Shown here: piece by piece, positions 56,679 through 64,000 of the stretch | How the letters are laid out: the number at the start of each line of letters is the position of its first letter | Position numbering within the stretch: the first letter of the stretch is position 1 | Assembly (NCBI RefSeq): GCF_002278135.3 | Contig: NZ_CP029425.2 | Coordinates: 558,001 to 622,000 of the forward strand | Origin: Bradyrhizobium ottawaense | GTDB taxonomy: Bacteria; Pseudomonadota; Alphaproteobacteria; Rhizobiales; Xanthobacteraceae | Length of the DNA stretch: 64,000 nucleotides | Direction: 5' to 3' | Translations under genes and position numbers: made by a program | Notes under the pieces: model-generated | The model's input: only the letters and a program-made list of their open reading frames with translations | The model's database searches: none | What the model was told of the DNA's origin: nothing

Positions 56679-56869
56679 ATCGTCGGCGCGTACGAGAGGG
56701 CGTCGCGGCCGATCTGCCTAAGGCCCTCGGGCGAGACTTCGCCTCTAGACGCAGCTTCCAAAATTTTCGATGCGACGTGGGCACGGGCTCCAATCTCGCG
56801 GTGCGAGACCCTTTCACAGACTTCATCGAGAATCGCGCGCAACAGCGCGGTGGTTGCGGTGTCAAACAT
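56669..56869 (-). CDS. Small conserved protein, 66 residues
   Basis: MFDTATTALLRAILDEVCER, HREIGARAHVASKILEAASR: helical and well conserved among rhizobia to my knowledge, function unknown. First gene of a two-gene minus-strand unit. Confidence 0.72.
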   Translation of the reverse strand: MFDTATTALLRAILDEVCERVSHREIGARAHVASKILEAASRGEVSPEGLRQIGRDALSYAPTMWR

Positions 56870-57852
56870 GAGTTGCCCCTTTAAGGGAAAGCCCTATTCT
56901 ATCCTGGTTCCGCCCAACTTGGGAATTCAGACATTTTAAGTTTTGGAGTATGTGCAGTGCGGAATCTTGATCGACAGTTGCTGCCGACCGAAAGGGGCGA
57001 GCAACGGTTCCAGTGATCGCCGCGACTGCTGAAGTCTGTTGTGCGTCTCGAGACGAGAGGCGACACCTGCTCACCAGGGTCATATCGAGCAGGTTGAGAC
57101 GGGGAGTCCTCAAGCACGCGCGCGAGCGAATCCGCATCAATTCAATGGCCGACGCCCGTGGCCGAGACCGGCGCTTTTCAGGACCGGAGGAGCGGATAGG
57201 CTAAGATTAGTATGGTTGGTGCCGACCGCTGTTGTTCATACCCTTGATGAGGTTCGCAAGTGACAATCCAGTCAGTGTAGCCGCGGTCTGCATTACCGAG
57301 GAGCTTGCGAGGCGGCCCGCAGGTCGAACCGATCCCTCGCGCGAGAGTTGCAGCGCCCGATCTGGCTCGGCAGATGGCGGGAGGGTCGGCATGCTTCCGG
57401 TATTGTCGATTCCGCACTGGAGTTTTGTGACGCCGTTGCTAGCGGTATCAGCATCTTCGAGTAGCCCGGTGAAGCCTCTTCGATGGCATCACCTTCGCGG
57501 CACGTTGGGGAAATTCACCGGGGCATCGACGGCGCGGAATTACAGTCAATGCGGTATCACTCTCGATGGGACCCGTTGCGCCGCCACCCGGGCGGCGGAT
57601 GAATTGAACGTTGGGCTGGAGCGTCAGACCGGCTTGCACTTCTATTGGCAGACAGCGGTCAGGAGCTCTTCAGGTCGCAACGGTCATTGCTGGCCACAGA
57701 TGAGCGGAATCCCAATCAAGGGCACGTGCACGGGAAGATCTCGGCCAAGCCACCTAGGGAGGAACTCAAAAACGCGCTGGCACAGGCATCAAAGGACCTC
57801 TAATTAGAAGGGCATGTTGAGACCTACTGCCGGCCGGGAGGCCCATTAACAA
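56870..57852. other. Gene-free stretch
   Basis: Nearly 1 kb. The largest frame (57232-57807, plus) has no family mark and poor composition. Close to the right end a frame reading KISAKPPREELKNALAQASK could be the tail of a broken gene. Otherwise I see nothing. Confidence 0.45.
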
Positions 57853-59997
57853 ATGAAACAGCGGAAGGATGCAGCCCTCCGATGGCTGTGGTTTTCGCTG
57901 GCCGCCTCGATCATCGCCCCGGCGCTCGTGTTCGCCTATGCTGCATACTCTGCCTATCAAGATGCCTTCGAACTGGCAGACGAGCGAATCGAACGTAGTT
58001 TGGAGGTTTCAGCGGAACAGGCTCTTCGAGTGTTTCGCTCGATCAACGTAACGCTGGACAGTATCGACCAGATCACGCGCGGCAAGACGGACTCGACGAT
58101 CAAGGATTCCGGGGCTGAGCTTAGTGAGCGCCTGAAGCAATTCGCGCATACATTTCCCGACATCAGTTCAATTTGGGTGCTAGACCACAACGGCGATGCA
58201 ATACTGTCGTCTCTATTTTTTCCGGTGCCGGCTGCCTTCAACGCACCAGAGCGCGCTCACCTAAAAGCAGAGTTAGCTCAAAACGACGAAGCTTATATTG
58301 GACGTGTGGTCGGCATTTCTCTGACGGGTGCAATCCTGTTTCCAGTCAGCAAACGACGGCACGATAGCTCAGGTACTTTCAACGGCTACACGCTAATTTC
58401 TGTCCTCCCTTCTGCTTTCGAGAATCTTTATGCAACCTTGCGCGGCACGTCGAGCGCAAGCTTTGCCCTGATTAGAGACGATGGTGCAGTTCTCGCCCGT
58501 CACCCGATCGCGGCTCGTCCTGGCATCGTCTTGGATCCGTCGAGTGGCTTTGGTCAATTGATCAAAAGTAGCCCGGAGGGGGGAAGATATACGACGGTAT
58601 CGAATGTGGACGGACTAGAACGCCGTTTTGCAGTTAGAAAGCTTGTAGGACTGCCTGTATATGTTTCTTCCAGCATGGAAACGTCGGAGATAAGAAGCGC
58701 GTGGCTCCGCCAACTAGGTGGGTATCTGGCCATCGGCGCACCCGCCCTCGCTCTGGTCTGCTTTTTCATTGTCCTAACCGCCCGCAGCACAGCGGCGTTT
58801 TATGCAGAGGCAGAACGTCGAGAAACTCTGGAGCAGGAAATGCGTCGCTCGCAGCGGATTGAGGCGGTCGGTCAGCTCACCGGCGGCATCGCGCATGACT
58901 TCAACAATCTGCTGACGATCATCATTGGCAATCTGCAGATGGCGAGCCGTAGGGTCACCGACGAAAAGCCAAGAGCGTTGCTCGAAAACGCTCAAAGGGG
59001 CGCCTTGAGGGCAGCCGAACTCACTAAGCGTCTTTTGGCGTTCTCTCGGAAGCAGGCTCTCGACCCAAAGCCGGTCGATCTGAACAGACTTGTTCGAAAT
59101 GTAACGGACATGCTAGCTCGAACGCTGGGCGAGACAATCTCAATTGAAACAAACCTCGCGCCTGATCTGTGGGAGGCGCAGGCTGACGTAACGGAGCTTG
59201 AATCTGCGGTTCTGAACTTGGCGCTCAACGCCCGAGACGCGATGCCGAATGGAGGCACGCTCATACTGGAAACGGCAAACGCGTCTCTGGACACGCAGCT
59301 CTCCGCATCATCTGGTCAACTAAACTCCACCCAATATGTGTCCATTTCAGTCAAGGACACAGGAACAGGTATGGCGCCGGAAGTGGCAGACAAAGCTTTC
59401 GAGCCGTTTTTTACAACCAAACCGCCCGGGATGGGGACCGGCCTCGGGCTGAGCCAGGTCTATGGCTTCGTCAAGCAGAGCGATGGTGACGTTAGAATTA
59501 GCTCAGCGCCAGGTGCAGGCACGACAGTCACGATCTTTCTCCCGCGACGAACGGATGTCAGTGAACCAGCTCGTAAAGAGCAGTCAATCGGAGGCGTTCC
59601 TCGAGGGCATGGTGAACGTGTGCTGGTCACAGAGGACGATGAAGGGGTGCGGCAGTTTGTGGCAGGCACATTGGTCGAGCTAGGCTATGAAGTCATGCAG
59701 GCGCAAGATGGTGATGCAGCGCTTAACGTGCTTGCCACAAGCCAGGTGGACCTGCTCCTGACTGACGTCGTGATGCCGGGCATGAACGGACGCGATTTAG
59801 CTGCCGAAGCGCAGCGTCGGCGGCCTGGTCTGAAGGTGCTTTACATGACCGGTTACTCGCGCGACGCAATCGTTCATCAGGGTAGGCTCGATCGCGGCGT
59901 TTCTCTCATTCAAAAGCCGTTTACGCAGAGCGACCTTGCCGGGAGAGTGCGGAGCGTTCTCACGGCCGTTGAGACAAGAGAGGGAAGGTCGACCTAG
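57853..59997 (+). CDS. Membrane hybrid histidine kinase
   Basis: 714 residues. Membrane segment 1 (about 12-34), a periplasmic dCache/PAS-like sensor (about 35-285) with [18 protein letters not shown], membrane segment 2 (about 290-310), HisKA with His348 ([12 protein letters not shown]), HATPase with Asn455-type box ([16 protein letters not shown]), DTGTGM and [11 protein letters not shown], and a receiver with Asp638 ([13 protein letters not shown]) and Lys688. The signal is unknown. The orphan receiver at 39928 is of the same subtype (VYMTGD/LYMTGY), so it could be a partner. Confidence 0.93.
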   Translation: MKQRKDAALRWLWFSLAASIIAPALVFAYAAYSAYQDAFELADERIERSLEVSAEQALRVFRSINVTLDSIDQITRGKTDSTIKDSGAELSERLKQFAHTFPDISSIWVLDHNGDAILSSLFFPVPAAFNAPERAHLKAELAQNDEAYIGRVVGISLTGAILFPVSKRRHDSSGTFNGYTLISVLPSAFENLYATLRGTSSASFALIRDDGAVLARHPIAARPGIVLDPSSGFGQLIKSSPEGGRYTTVSNVDGLERRFAVRKLVGLPVYVSSSMETSEIRSAWLRQLGGYLAIGAPALALVCFFIVLTARSTAAFYAEAERRETLEQEMRRSQRIEAVGQLTGGIAHDFNNLLTIIIGNLQMASRRVTDEKPRALLENAQRGALRAAELTKRLLAFSRKQALDPKPVDLNRLVRNVTDMLARTLGETISIETNLAPDLWEAQADVTELESAVLNLALNARDAMPNGGTLILETANASLDTQLSASSGQLNSTQYVSISVKDTGTGMAPEVADKAFEPFFTTKPPGMGTGLGLSQVYGFVKQSDGDVRISSAPGAGTTVTIFLPRRTDVSEPARKEQSIGGVPRGHGERVLVTEDDEGVRQFVAGTLVELGYEVMQAQDGDAALNVLATSQVDLLLTDVVMPGMNGRDLAAEAQRRRPGLKVLYMTGYSRDAIVHQGRLDRGVSLIQKPFTQSDLAGRVRSVLTAVETREGRST

Positions 59998-60513
59998 GTC
60001 CGCTCACCTTCGGCGCATGGCGTACTGTTGGTCTACGAGCCAAGGGAGGCAGTGCTTCGCAAGCGCGTGAGTCTGGCTACGCAAGCCAGAGTGGGTCTTT
60101 GGCCTGCTTCTTCCATAACTTTCAATACGCGAATCACTGCCGCGATTCGATGTTCAACCGCGCCAATTGTTGCATTTCGTGAGGCGGTGGCTCATTGCCT
60201 TCTCCCCAGGTCCTGCGTCTTCCTTATCGCCGGTTGCAATGATCTGCAGGGCTCCATCCGCAAGCGGCCTCTAGAAACTTAGCTTTCTCCGAAGTCTTCG
60301 CCATGGGCCGTCCCTGGCTGAGCAGGCCAAGTCGCACACGGCCAACAGCCATCGTCCTCATGGCGATACATGACGACTCGTGAAGGAATGTTCTTAACAA
60401 GCACCGTGCGGTTTTGAGAGATCGTTCGCGAACTTCACCGCGCGGATCCTCCTGGACAAGTTGTCGACGAGTGTCCGGTCGGTCCTTAAGTGTTTTCTGC
60501 AGGGATACGCCGG
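59998..60513. other. Spacer at right edge of accessory region
   Basis: About 515 bases without a gene between the kinase and fdhD stop codons. I see no repeat of the tRNA-Ser 3' end here that would mark an attachment site. Confidence 0.45.
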
Positions 60514-61359
60514 CTAAATACGCCCAGGGGTGTGAGCGTAAATTCGCTCCGAGTGGCTGAAGATCTCGAACGCCTCTCCGCGCGCGATACCGACAACCGC
60601 GATGCCGGCTGCTTCCGCCGTCCGGATCGCAAGCGCGGTCGGCGCTGACATGCCGACGACGATTCCAGCGCCGATTGCTGCCGTCTTCTGCACCATCTCG
60701 ACCGATATCCGGCTCGTGAGGATGATGGCGCCAGCGCACCCGGCTATTCCCTCGACGGCGATTGCGCCGGCGAGCTTGTCGAGCGCGTTGTGGCGACCAA
60801 CGTCCTCGCGAACCACCATGGACTTGCTGCCCGGCTGAAAAAAACCTGCCGCATGGGTGGCGTGGGTCTCGTGATTGAGGATCTGTGACTCCGTAAGAGC
60901 GGCAATCGCCATGCGGATCTGTTCGGGCGAGAGGCACGCCGGGTGCTCGACGGGCCGAACGATCCGGCCGGCCTCGCGCAAACTGTCGATGCCGCACAGG
61001 CCGCAGCCGGTTGGCCCCACCAGCAGCCGCCGTCGCTCCTTGAGCCGCCGGCCGGCGTCCGGTCGGAGCCATAGCCGGAGTTCGATGCCGTCGGGACCCG
61101 GGACGACGGAGAGTTCCTCGATCTCGCCGATGTCCCCAATGATTCCCTCCGTGAGGCTGAAGCCCCGGGCCAGGTCGGCCAGATCGGCGGGGGTCGCCAT
61201 CAGCACTGCGACGGTGGTCCCGTCATAGACGAGGGCGACGGGGCATTCCTCTGCCACGATGCGCGCATCCCGCGCACCGCTCGACGTGAGCCTGGGCATC
61301 GCGACCGAGGCGCGAGGTGTGGATGCGCTATCGCATACGTCGAGTTGAGAGCCATGCAT
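60514..61359 (-). CDS. fdhD: Formate dehydrogenase sulphurtransferase FdhD
   Basis: Transfers sulphur to the molybdenum cofactor of formate dehydrogenases. 281 residues from ATG 61359: ECPVALVYDGTTVAVLMATP, FSLTEGIIGDIGEIEEL, the catalytic cysteine loop GPTGCGLCG, and EDVGRHNALDKLAGA. The frame is open to ATG 61491, but that start would overlap the divergent oxidoreductase, so a start near 61359 or 61416 is more likely. Its neighbour is the probable client. Confidence 0.92.
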   Translation of the reverse strand: MHGSQLDVCDSASTPRASVAMPRLTSSGARDARIVAEECPVALVYDGTTVAVLMATPADLADLARGFSLTEGIIGDIGEIEELSVVPGPDGIELRLWLRPDAGRRLKERRRLLVGPTGCGLCGIDSLREAGRIVRPVEHPACLSPEQIRMAIAALTESQILNHETHATHAAGFFQPGSKSMVVREDVGRHNALDKLAGAIAVEGIAGCAGAIILTSRISVEMVQKTAAIGAGIVVGMSAPTALAIRTAEAAGIAVVGIARGEAFEIFSHSERIYAHTPGRI

Positions 61360-61489
61360 GGATGCGTCCCAGGGCTGAGTTACGACGCGAGAGCCAAGGC
61401 AAGGTTCCGAACGCATAGGAACTCGCGATGGCATCTCGGGTTTTGGGTGCAGGGCGCTGGGTGTGTGGTCTGCGATTGAAGGATGCGTC

Positions 61490-63811
61490 ATGCGGCAAAA
61501 GGCAAAGGTAGAGACTTATGATTCTCCCGCCGGTGGCTGGGGCTCTCTCAACGCCGTGGCTCACATCCTGACGCAGGAGGAGGTTGCGGTCCTCGGCAGC
61601 GAGATTCTGCTCAGGCAGAACAAGCCCGATGGATTCATGTGCGTGAGCTGTTCCTGGGCCAAGCCGGCCAAGCCGCGGCCGTTCGAGTTCTGCGAGAACG
61701 GCGCCAAGGCGACCGCCTGGGAAGTGACCAACAAGACCGTGACGCCGGATTTCTTTGCGCAACATACGCTGGGTGAGCTGCGAACCTGGTCGGATCATCA
61801 ATTGGAGGAGCGGGGACGCCTGACCACGCCGATGCGTTATGACAGCGCCAGCGACAAATACCTGCCGGTCGCCTGGGACGACGCTTTCCGGGACATCGGC
61901 GCTGAGCTGAACCGGCTCGATCCCCGTTCGGTCGTTATGTACACGTCCGGCCGCGCGTCGCTCGAAACCAGCTATATGTACCAATTGTTCGGTCGCATGT
62001 ACGGGACCAACAATTTTCCCGACAGCTCCAACATGTGTCACGAGAGCACTTCGGTCGCATTGCCGGAGGTAATCGGAGTTCCAGTCGGCACGGTTCTGCT
62101 GGATGATTTCGAGGCCACCGATTGCATCTTCTTCTTCGGGCACAACACCACCACGAATGCGCCGCGCATGTTGCATCCTTTGCAGGAGGCGGCGCAGCGC
62201 GGCGTGCCGATCGTGACCTTCAATCCACTGCGCGAGCGTGGCCTGGAGCGCTTCGTCAATCCGCAAAATCCAGTGCAGATGATCGCCGGCGGCACGCGCA
62301 TCAGCTCGCAATATTATCAGGTGCGGGTCGGCGGCGATGCCGCCGCCATCACCGGCATTTGCAAATGGGTGATCGAGGCGGACGACCTCGCCCGTGACAA
62401 TGGGGATGCGCGGGTCGTCGATGTCGCATTCATTCAGGAGCACACTGCGGGCTTCGAGGAATTCGCTGCCTTCTGCCGGGCACAGGAGTGGGATGAGATC
62501 GAGCGGGCGTCGGGCCTCACCCGGATGGCCCTGCGCGAGGCCGCCAATACCTACATGGCTGCCAACGCTGTGATCGCCAATTACGGCATGGGAATCACCC
62601 AGCACAAGCACGGCGTCGAGACGGCGAAGATGATCATCAATTTGCTGCTGCTCCGCGGCAATATCGGCAAGCCCGGCGCGGGGGTTTCGCCGATCCGCGG
62701 TCATTCTAACGTCCAGGGCCAGCGCACGGTCGGCATCTCCGAGAAGACCAAGCTGGTGCCGCTCGACAAGCTCGCCGAGCTCTATGATTTCGAGCCGCCG
62801 CGGTGGGATGGGGTGTCCACCGTCGATGCCTGCGAGGGCATCCTGAAAGGCAGCATTCGCGGTTTCGTCGGTCTCGGTGGCAATTTTTTGCGCGCCGTTC
62901 CGGAGCGGTCGTTGATGGAGCCCGCATGGTCCGGCCTGCGCCTGTCCGTGCAAATCGCGACCAAGCTCAACCGCACCCACCTCGTGCCGGGCGAGGTGAC
63001 CTATCTGCTGCCATGCCTTGGCCGGATCGAGATCGACCGGCAGGATAGCGGCGAGCAAGCCGTGTCGATGGAGGATTCGACGGCCTGCATCCACGGCTCG
63101 CGGGGTCAACGCAAGCCCGTGGCCGAACACCTGCTGTCCGAGCCGGCGATCGTCGCCGCGCTCGCGAAGGCGACCTTGAATTCAAATCCGAAGGTCAATT
63201 GGGACGCATGGCGCGGCGATTATTCGAAAGTTCGGGACGCGATCGAGCGTACCTATCCCGACCAGTTCAAGGACTTCAACAAGCGCATGTTCGAGCCCGG
63301 CGGTTTTCCGCGGCCGCTTGCGGCCCGCGAGCGCAAGTGGAAGACGCCGAACGGCAAGGCGAACTTCACCGTTCCAAAGTCGGCCTTTGCGCCACCCCTC
63401 GAAAGCGATGGAATCTACGAGCTGATGACGATGCGCGCCGATGGACAGTTCAATACGACCATCTACAGCGAAGACGACCGCTTCCGCGGCATCACCGGCG
63501 GTCGCTACGTCGTCTTCATGAACCCTGCCGACATGGAGGATGAGGGGTTGAAAACGGGAGACACCGTCACGCTTTTCACGGAGGCGGGAGATGGCGTCGA
63601 GCGCAGCTTGAGCGAACTTCAGGTGGTCCCCTACGGCATCCCGCGCAGGAGCATTGCGGGATATTATCCGGAATGCAACGTGCTGATCCCGCTTTGGCAC
63701 TACGCGGAGGGAAGCAAGGTTCCCGCGGCCAAATCCGTTCCGGTGCGCCTCTACAAGGACACTCCTGTCGAATTGGTCGAGGCCGCAGAGGCCCTGACCT
63801 CGGCGTCGTGA
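61490..63811 (+). CDS. FdhF/YdeP-family molybdenum oxidoreductase
   Basis: 773 residues of the formate-dehydrogenase alpha-subunit fold. N-terminus GFMCVSCSWAKPAKPRPFEF CENGAKA is the YdeP/CbbBc type, with fewer cysteines than a normal [4Fe-4S] site. The molybdenum site reads SSNMCHESTSVAL with Cys in place of selenocysteine and the next His kept. GGNFLRAVPE and RGHSNVQGQRTVGI are bis-MGD-binding segments. The C-terminal domain (MTMRADGQFNTTIYSEDDRF, then GDTVTLFTEAGDG) caps the cofactor. It probably oxidises formate or a similar acid in the cytoplasm. fdhD is divergent next to it. Confidence 0.92.
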   Translation: MRQKAKVETYDSPAGGWGSLNAVAHILTQEEVAVLGSEILLRQNKPDGFMCVSCSWAKPAKPRPFEFCENGAKATAWEVTNKTVTPDFFAQHTLGELRTWSDHQLEERGRLTTPMRYDSASDKYLPVAWDDAFRDIGAELNRLDPRSVVMYTSGRASLETSYMYQLFGRMYGTNNFPDSSNMCHESTSVALPEVIGVPVGTVLLDDFEATDCIFFFGHNTTTNAPRMLHPLQEAAQRGVPIVTFNPLRERGLERFVNPQNPVQMIAGGTRISSQYYQVRVGGDAAAITGICKWVIEADDLARDNGDARVVDVAFIQEHTAGFEEFAAFCRAQEWDEIERASGLTRMALREAANTYMAANAVIANYGMGITQHKHGVETAKMIINLLLLRGNIGKPGAGVSPIRGHSNVQGQRTVGISEKTKLVPLDKLAELYDFEPPRWDGVSTVDACEGILKGSIRGFVGLGGNFLRAVPERSLMEPAWSGLRLSVQIATKLNRTHLVPGEVTYLLPCLGRIEIDRQDSGEQAVSMEDSTACIHGSRGQRKPVAEHLLSEPAIVAALAKATLNSNPKVNWDAWRGDYSKVRDAIERTYPDQFKDFNKRMFEPGGFPRPLAARERKWKTPNGKANFTVPKSAFAPPLESDGIYELMTMRADGQFNTTIYSEDDRFRGITGGRYVVFMNPADMEDEGLKTGDTVTLFTEAGDGVERSLSELQVVPYGIPRRSIAGYYPECNVLIPLWHYAEGSKVPAAKSVPVRLYKDTPVELVEAAEALTSAS

Positions 63812-63852
63812 CGCGCCATGGGTGACGACAGCAAGATCAGGGCTGGAGGACG

Positions 63853-64000
63853 ATGAGAGACAGCGCCTCGGAAATTGCGGAGATCAGGGACGCGGTTCAT
63901 CTGTGCATCGACATGCAGAACATTTTTGCTCCCGGCGGCCTGTGGGCGACGCCCTGGATGGAGCGTGTCCTGCCGACGATCGTCTCGATCGTTGCGCGAT
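63853..64000 (+). CDS. Isochorismatase-like cysteine hydrolase, 3' end outside window
   Basis: ATG 63853 with GGAGGA directly upstream. The visible 49 residues include AVHLCIDMQNIFAPGGLWAT, with the catalytic Asp of the DMQN motif of isochorismatase/nicotinamidase enzymes. It lies 41 bases after the oxidoreductase, so the two are probably one operon. Confidence 0.85.
   Translation, partial: MRDSASEIAEIRDAVHLCIDMQNIFAPGGLWATPWMERVLPTIVSIVAR

Noticed and set aside
57232..57807. 191-codon plus-strand frame
   Set aside because: Irregular composition with no family signal; at most a ruined gene.

Overview
The window looks like chromosome of a Bradyrhizobium-type alphaproteobacterium. Evidence: high G+C in the core segments, tyrosine-catabolism genes, aerobic CO-dehydrogenase-like genes, a PQQ alcohol dehydrogenase, trehalose synthesis genes, DUF2924/serine-recombinase mobile modules, many small rhizobial families (DUF6894, DUF3606, DUF1272) and several families of palindromic intergenic repeats seen more than once. 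The genus is an inference; there is no 16S or other marker here.

Bases 1-29,000 are core-like. Homogentisate dioxygenase, fumarylacetoacetase and 4-hydroxyphenylpyruvate dioxygenase (with a divergent Lrp/AsnC regulator and a palindrome between them) form a tyrosine/homogentisate pathway. A CaiB-type CoA-transferase is followed by a form II coxS-coxL-coxM set on the minus strand. Next comes a lanthanide-type PQQ alcohol dehydrogenase, a XoxJ-like periplasmic protein fused to cytochrome c, two NarL-type response regulators joined through a 36-codon ORF, a soluble hybrid kinase and a FIST-domain protein. This resembles the kinase/NO-sensor (NahK/NosP) and PQQ-alcohol-oxidation regulation of Pseudomonas. 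Two chemoreceptor genes follow whose 3' halves and downstream spacers are almost identical. An MFS carrier, otsB and otsA, and a small secreted protein lead to a tRNA-Ser(GGA).

After the tRNA, about 29.2-60 kb is accessory. Its first 5 kb is visibly richer in A/T and is filled by one 1440-residue protein: an N-terminal NACHT/STAND-like P-loop NTPase, a long helical middle and a C-terminal PD-(D/E)XK nuclease-like domain. It is the best candidate for an undescribed defence gene in the window. A translationally coupled serine-recombinase module follows, then a stand-alone FtsH-peptidase-like metalloprotease, a receiver protein, small stress-type genes, a Crp/Fnr regulator, another chemoreceptor and long gene-poor stretches with decayed repeats. 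Four genes here carry the same short 5' leader that could pair with their own Shine-Dalgarno sequence.

Bases 49-56 kb hold a DNA-repair cluster: two stand-alone ATP-dependent DNA ligases, a PolX whose polymerase site has lost two metal-binding aspartates but whose PHP nuclease site is kept, a MOSC protein, RNase HII and topoisomerase IB. A membrane hybrid histidine kinase follows. From about 60.5 kb the sequence again looks core-like, with fdhD divergent from an FdhF/YdeP-type molybdenum oxidoreductase and the start of an isochorismatase-like hydrolase.
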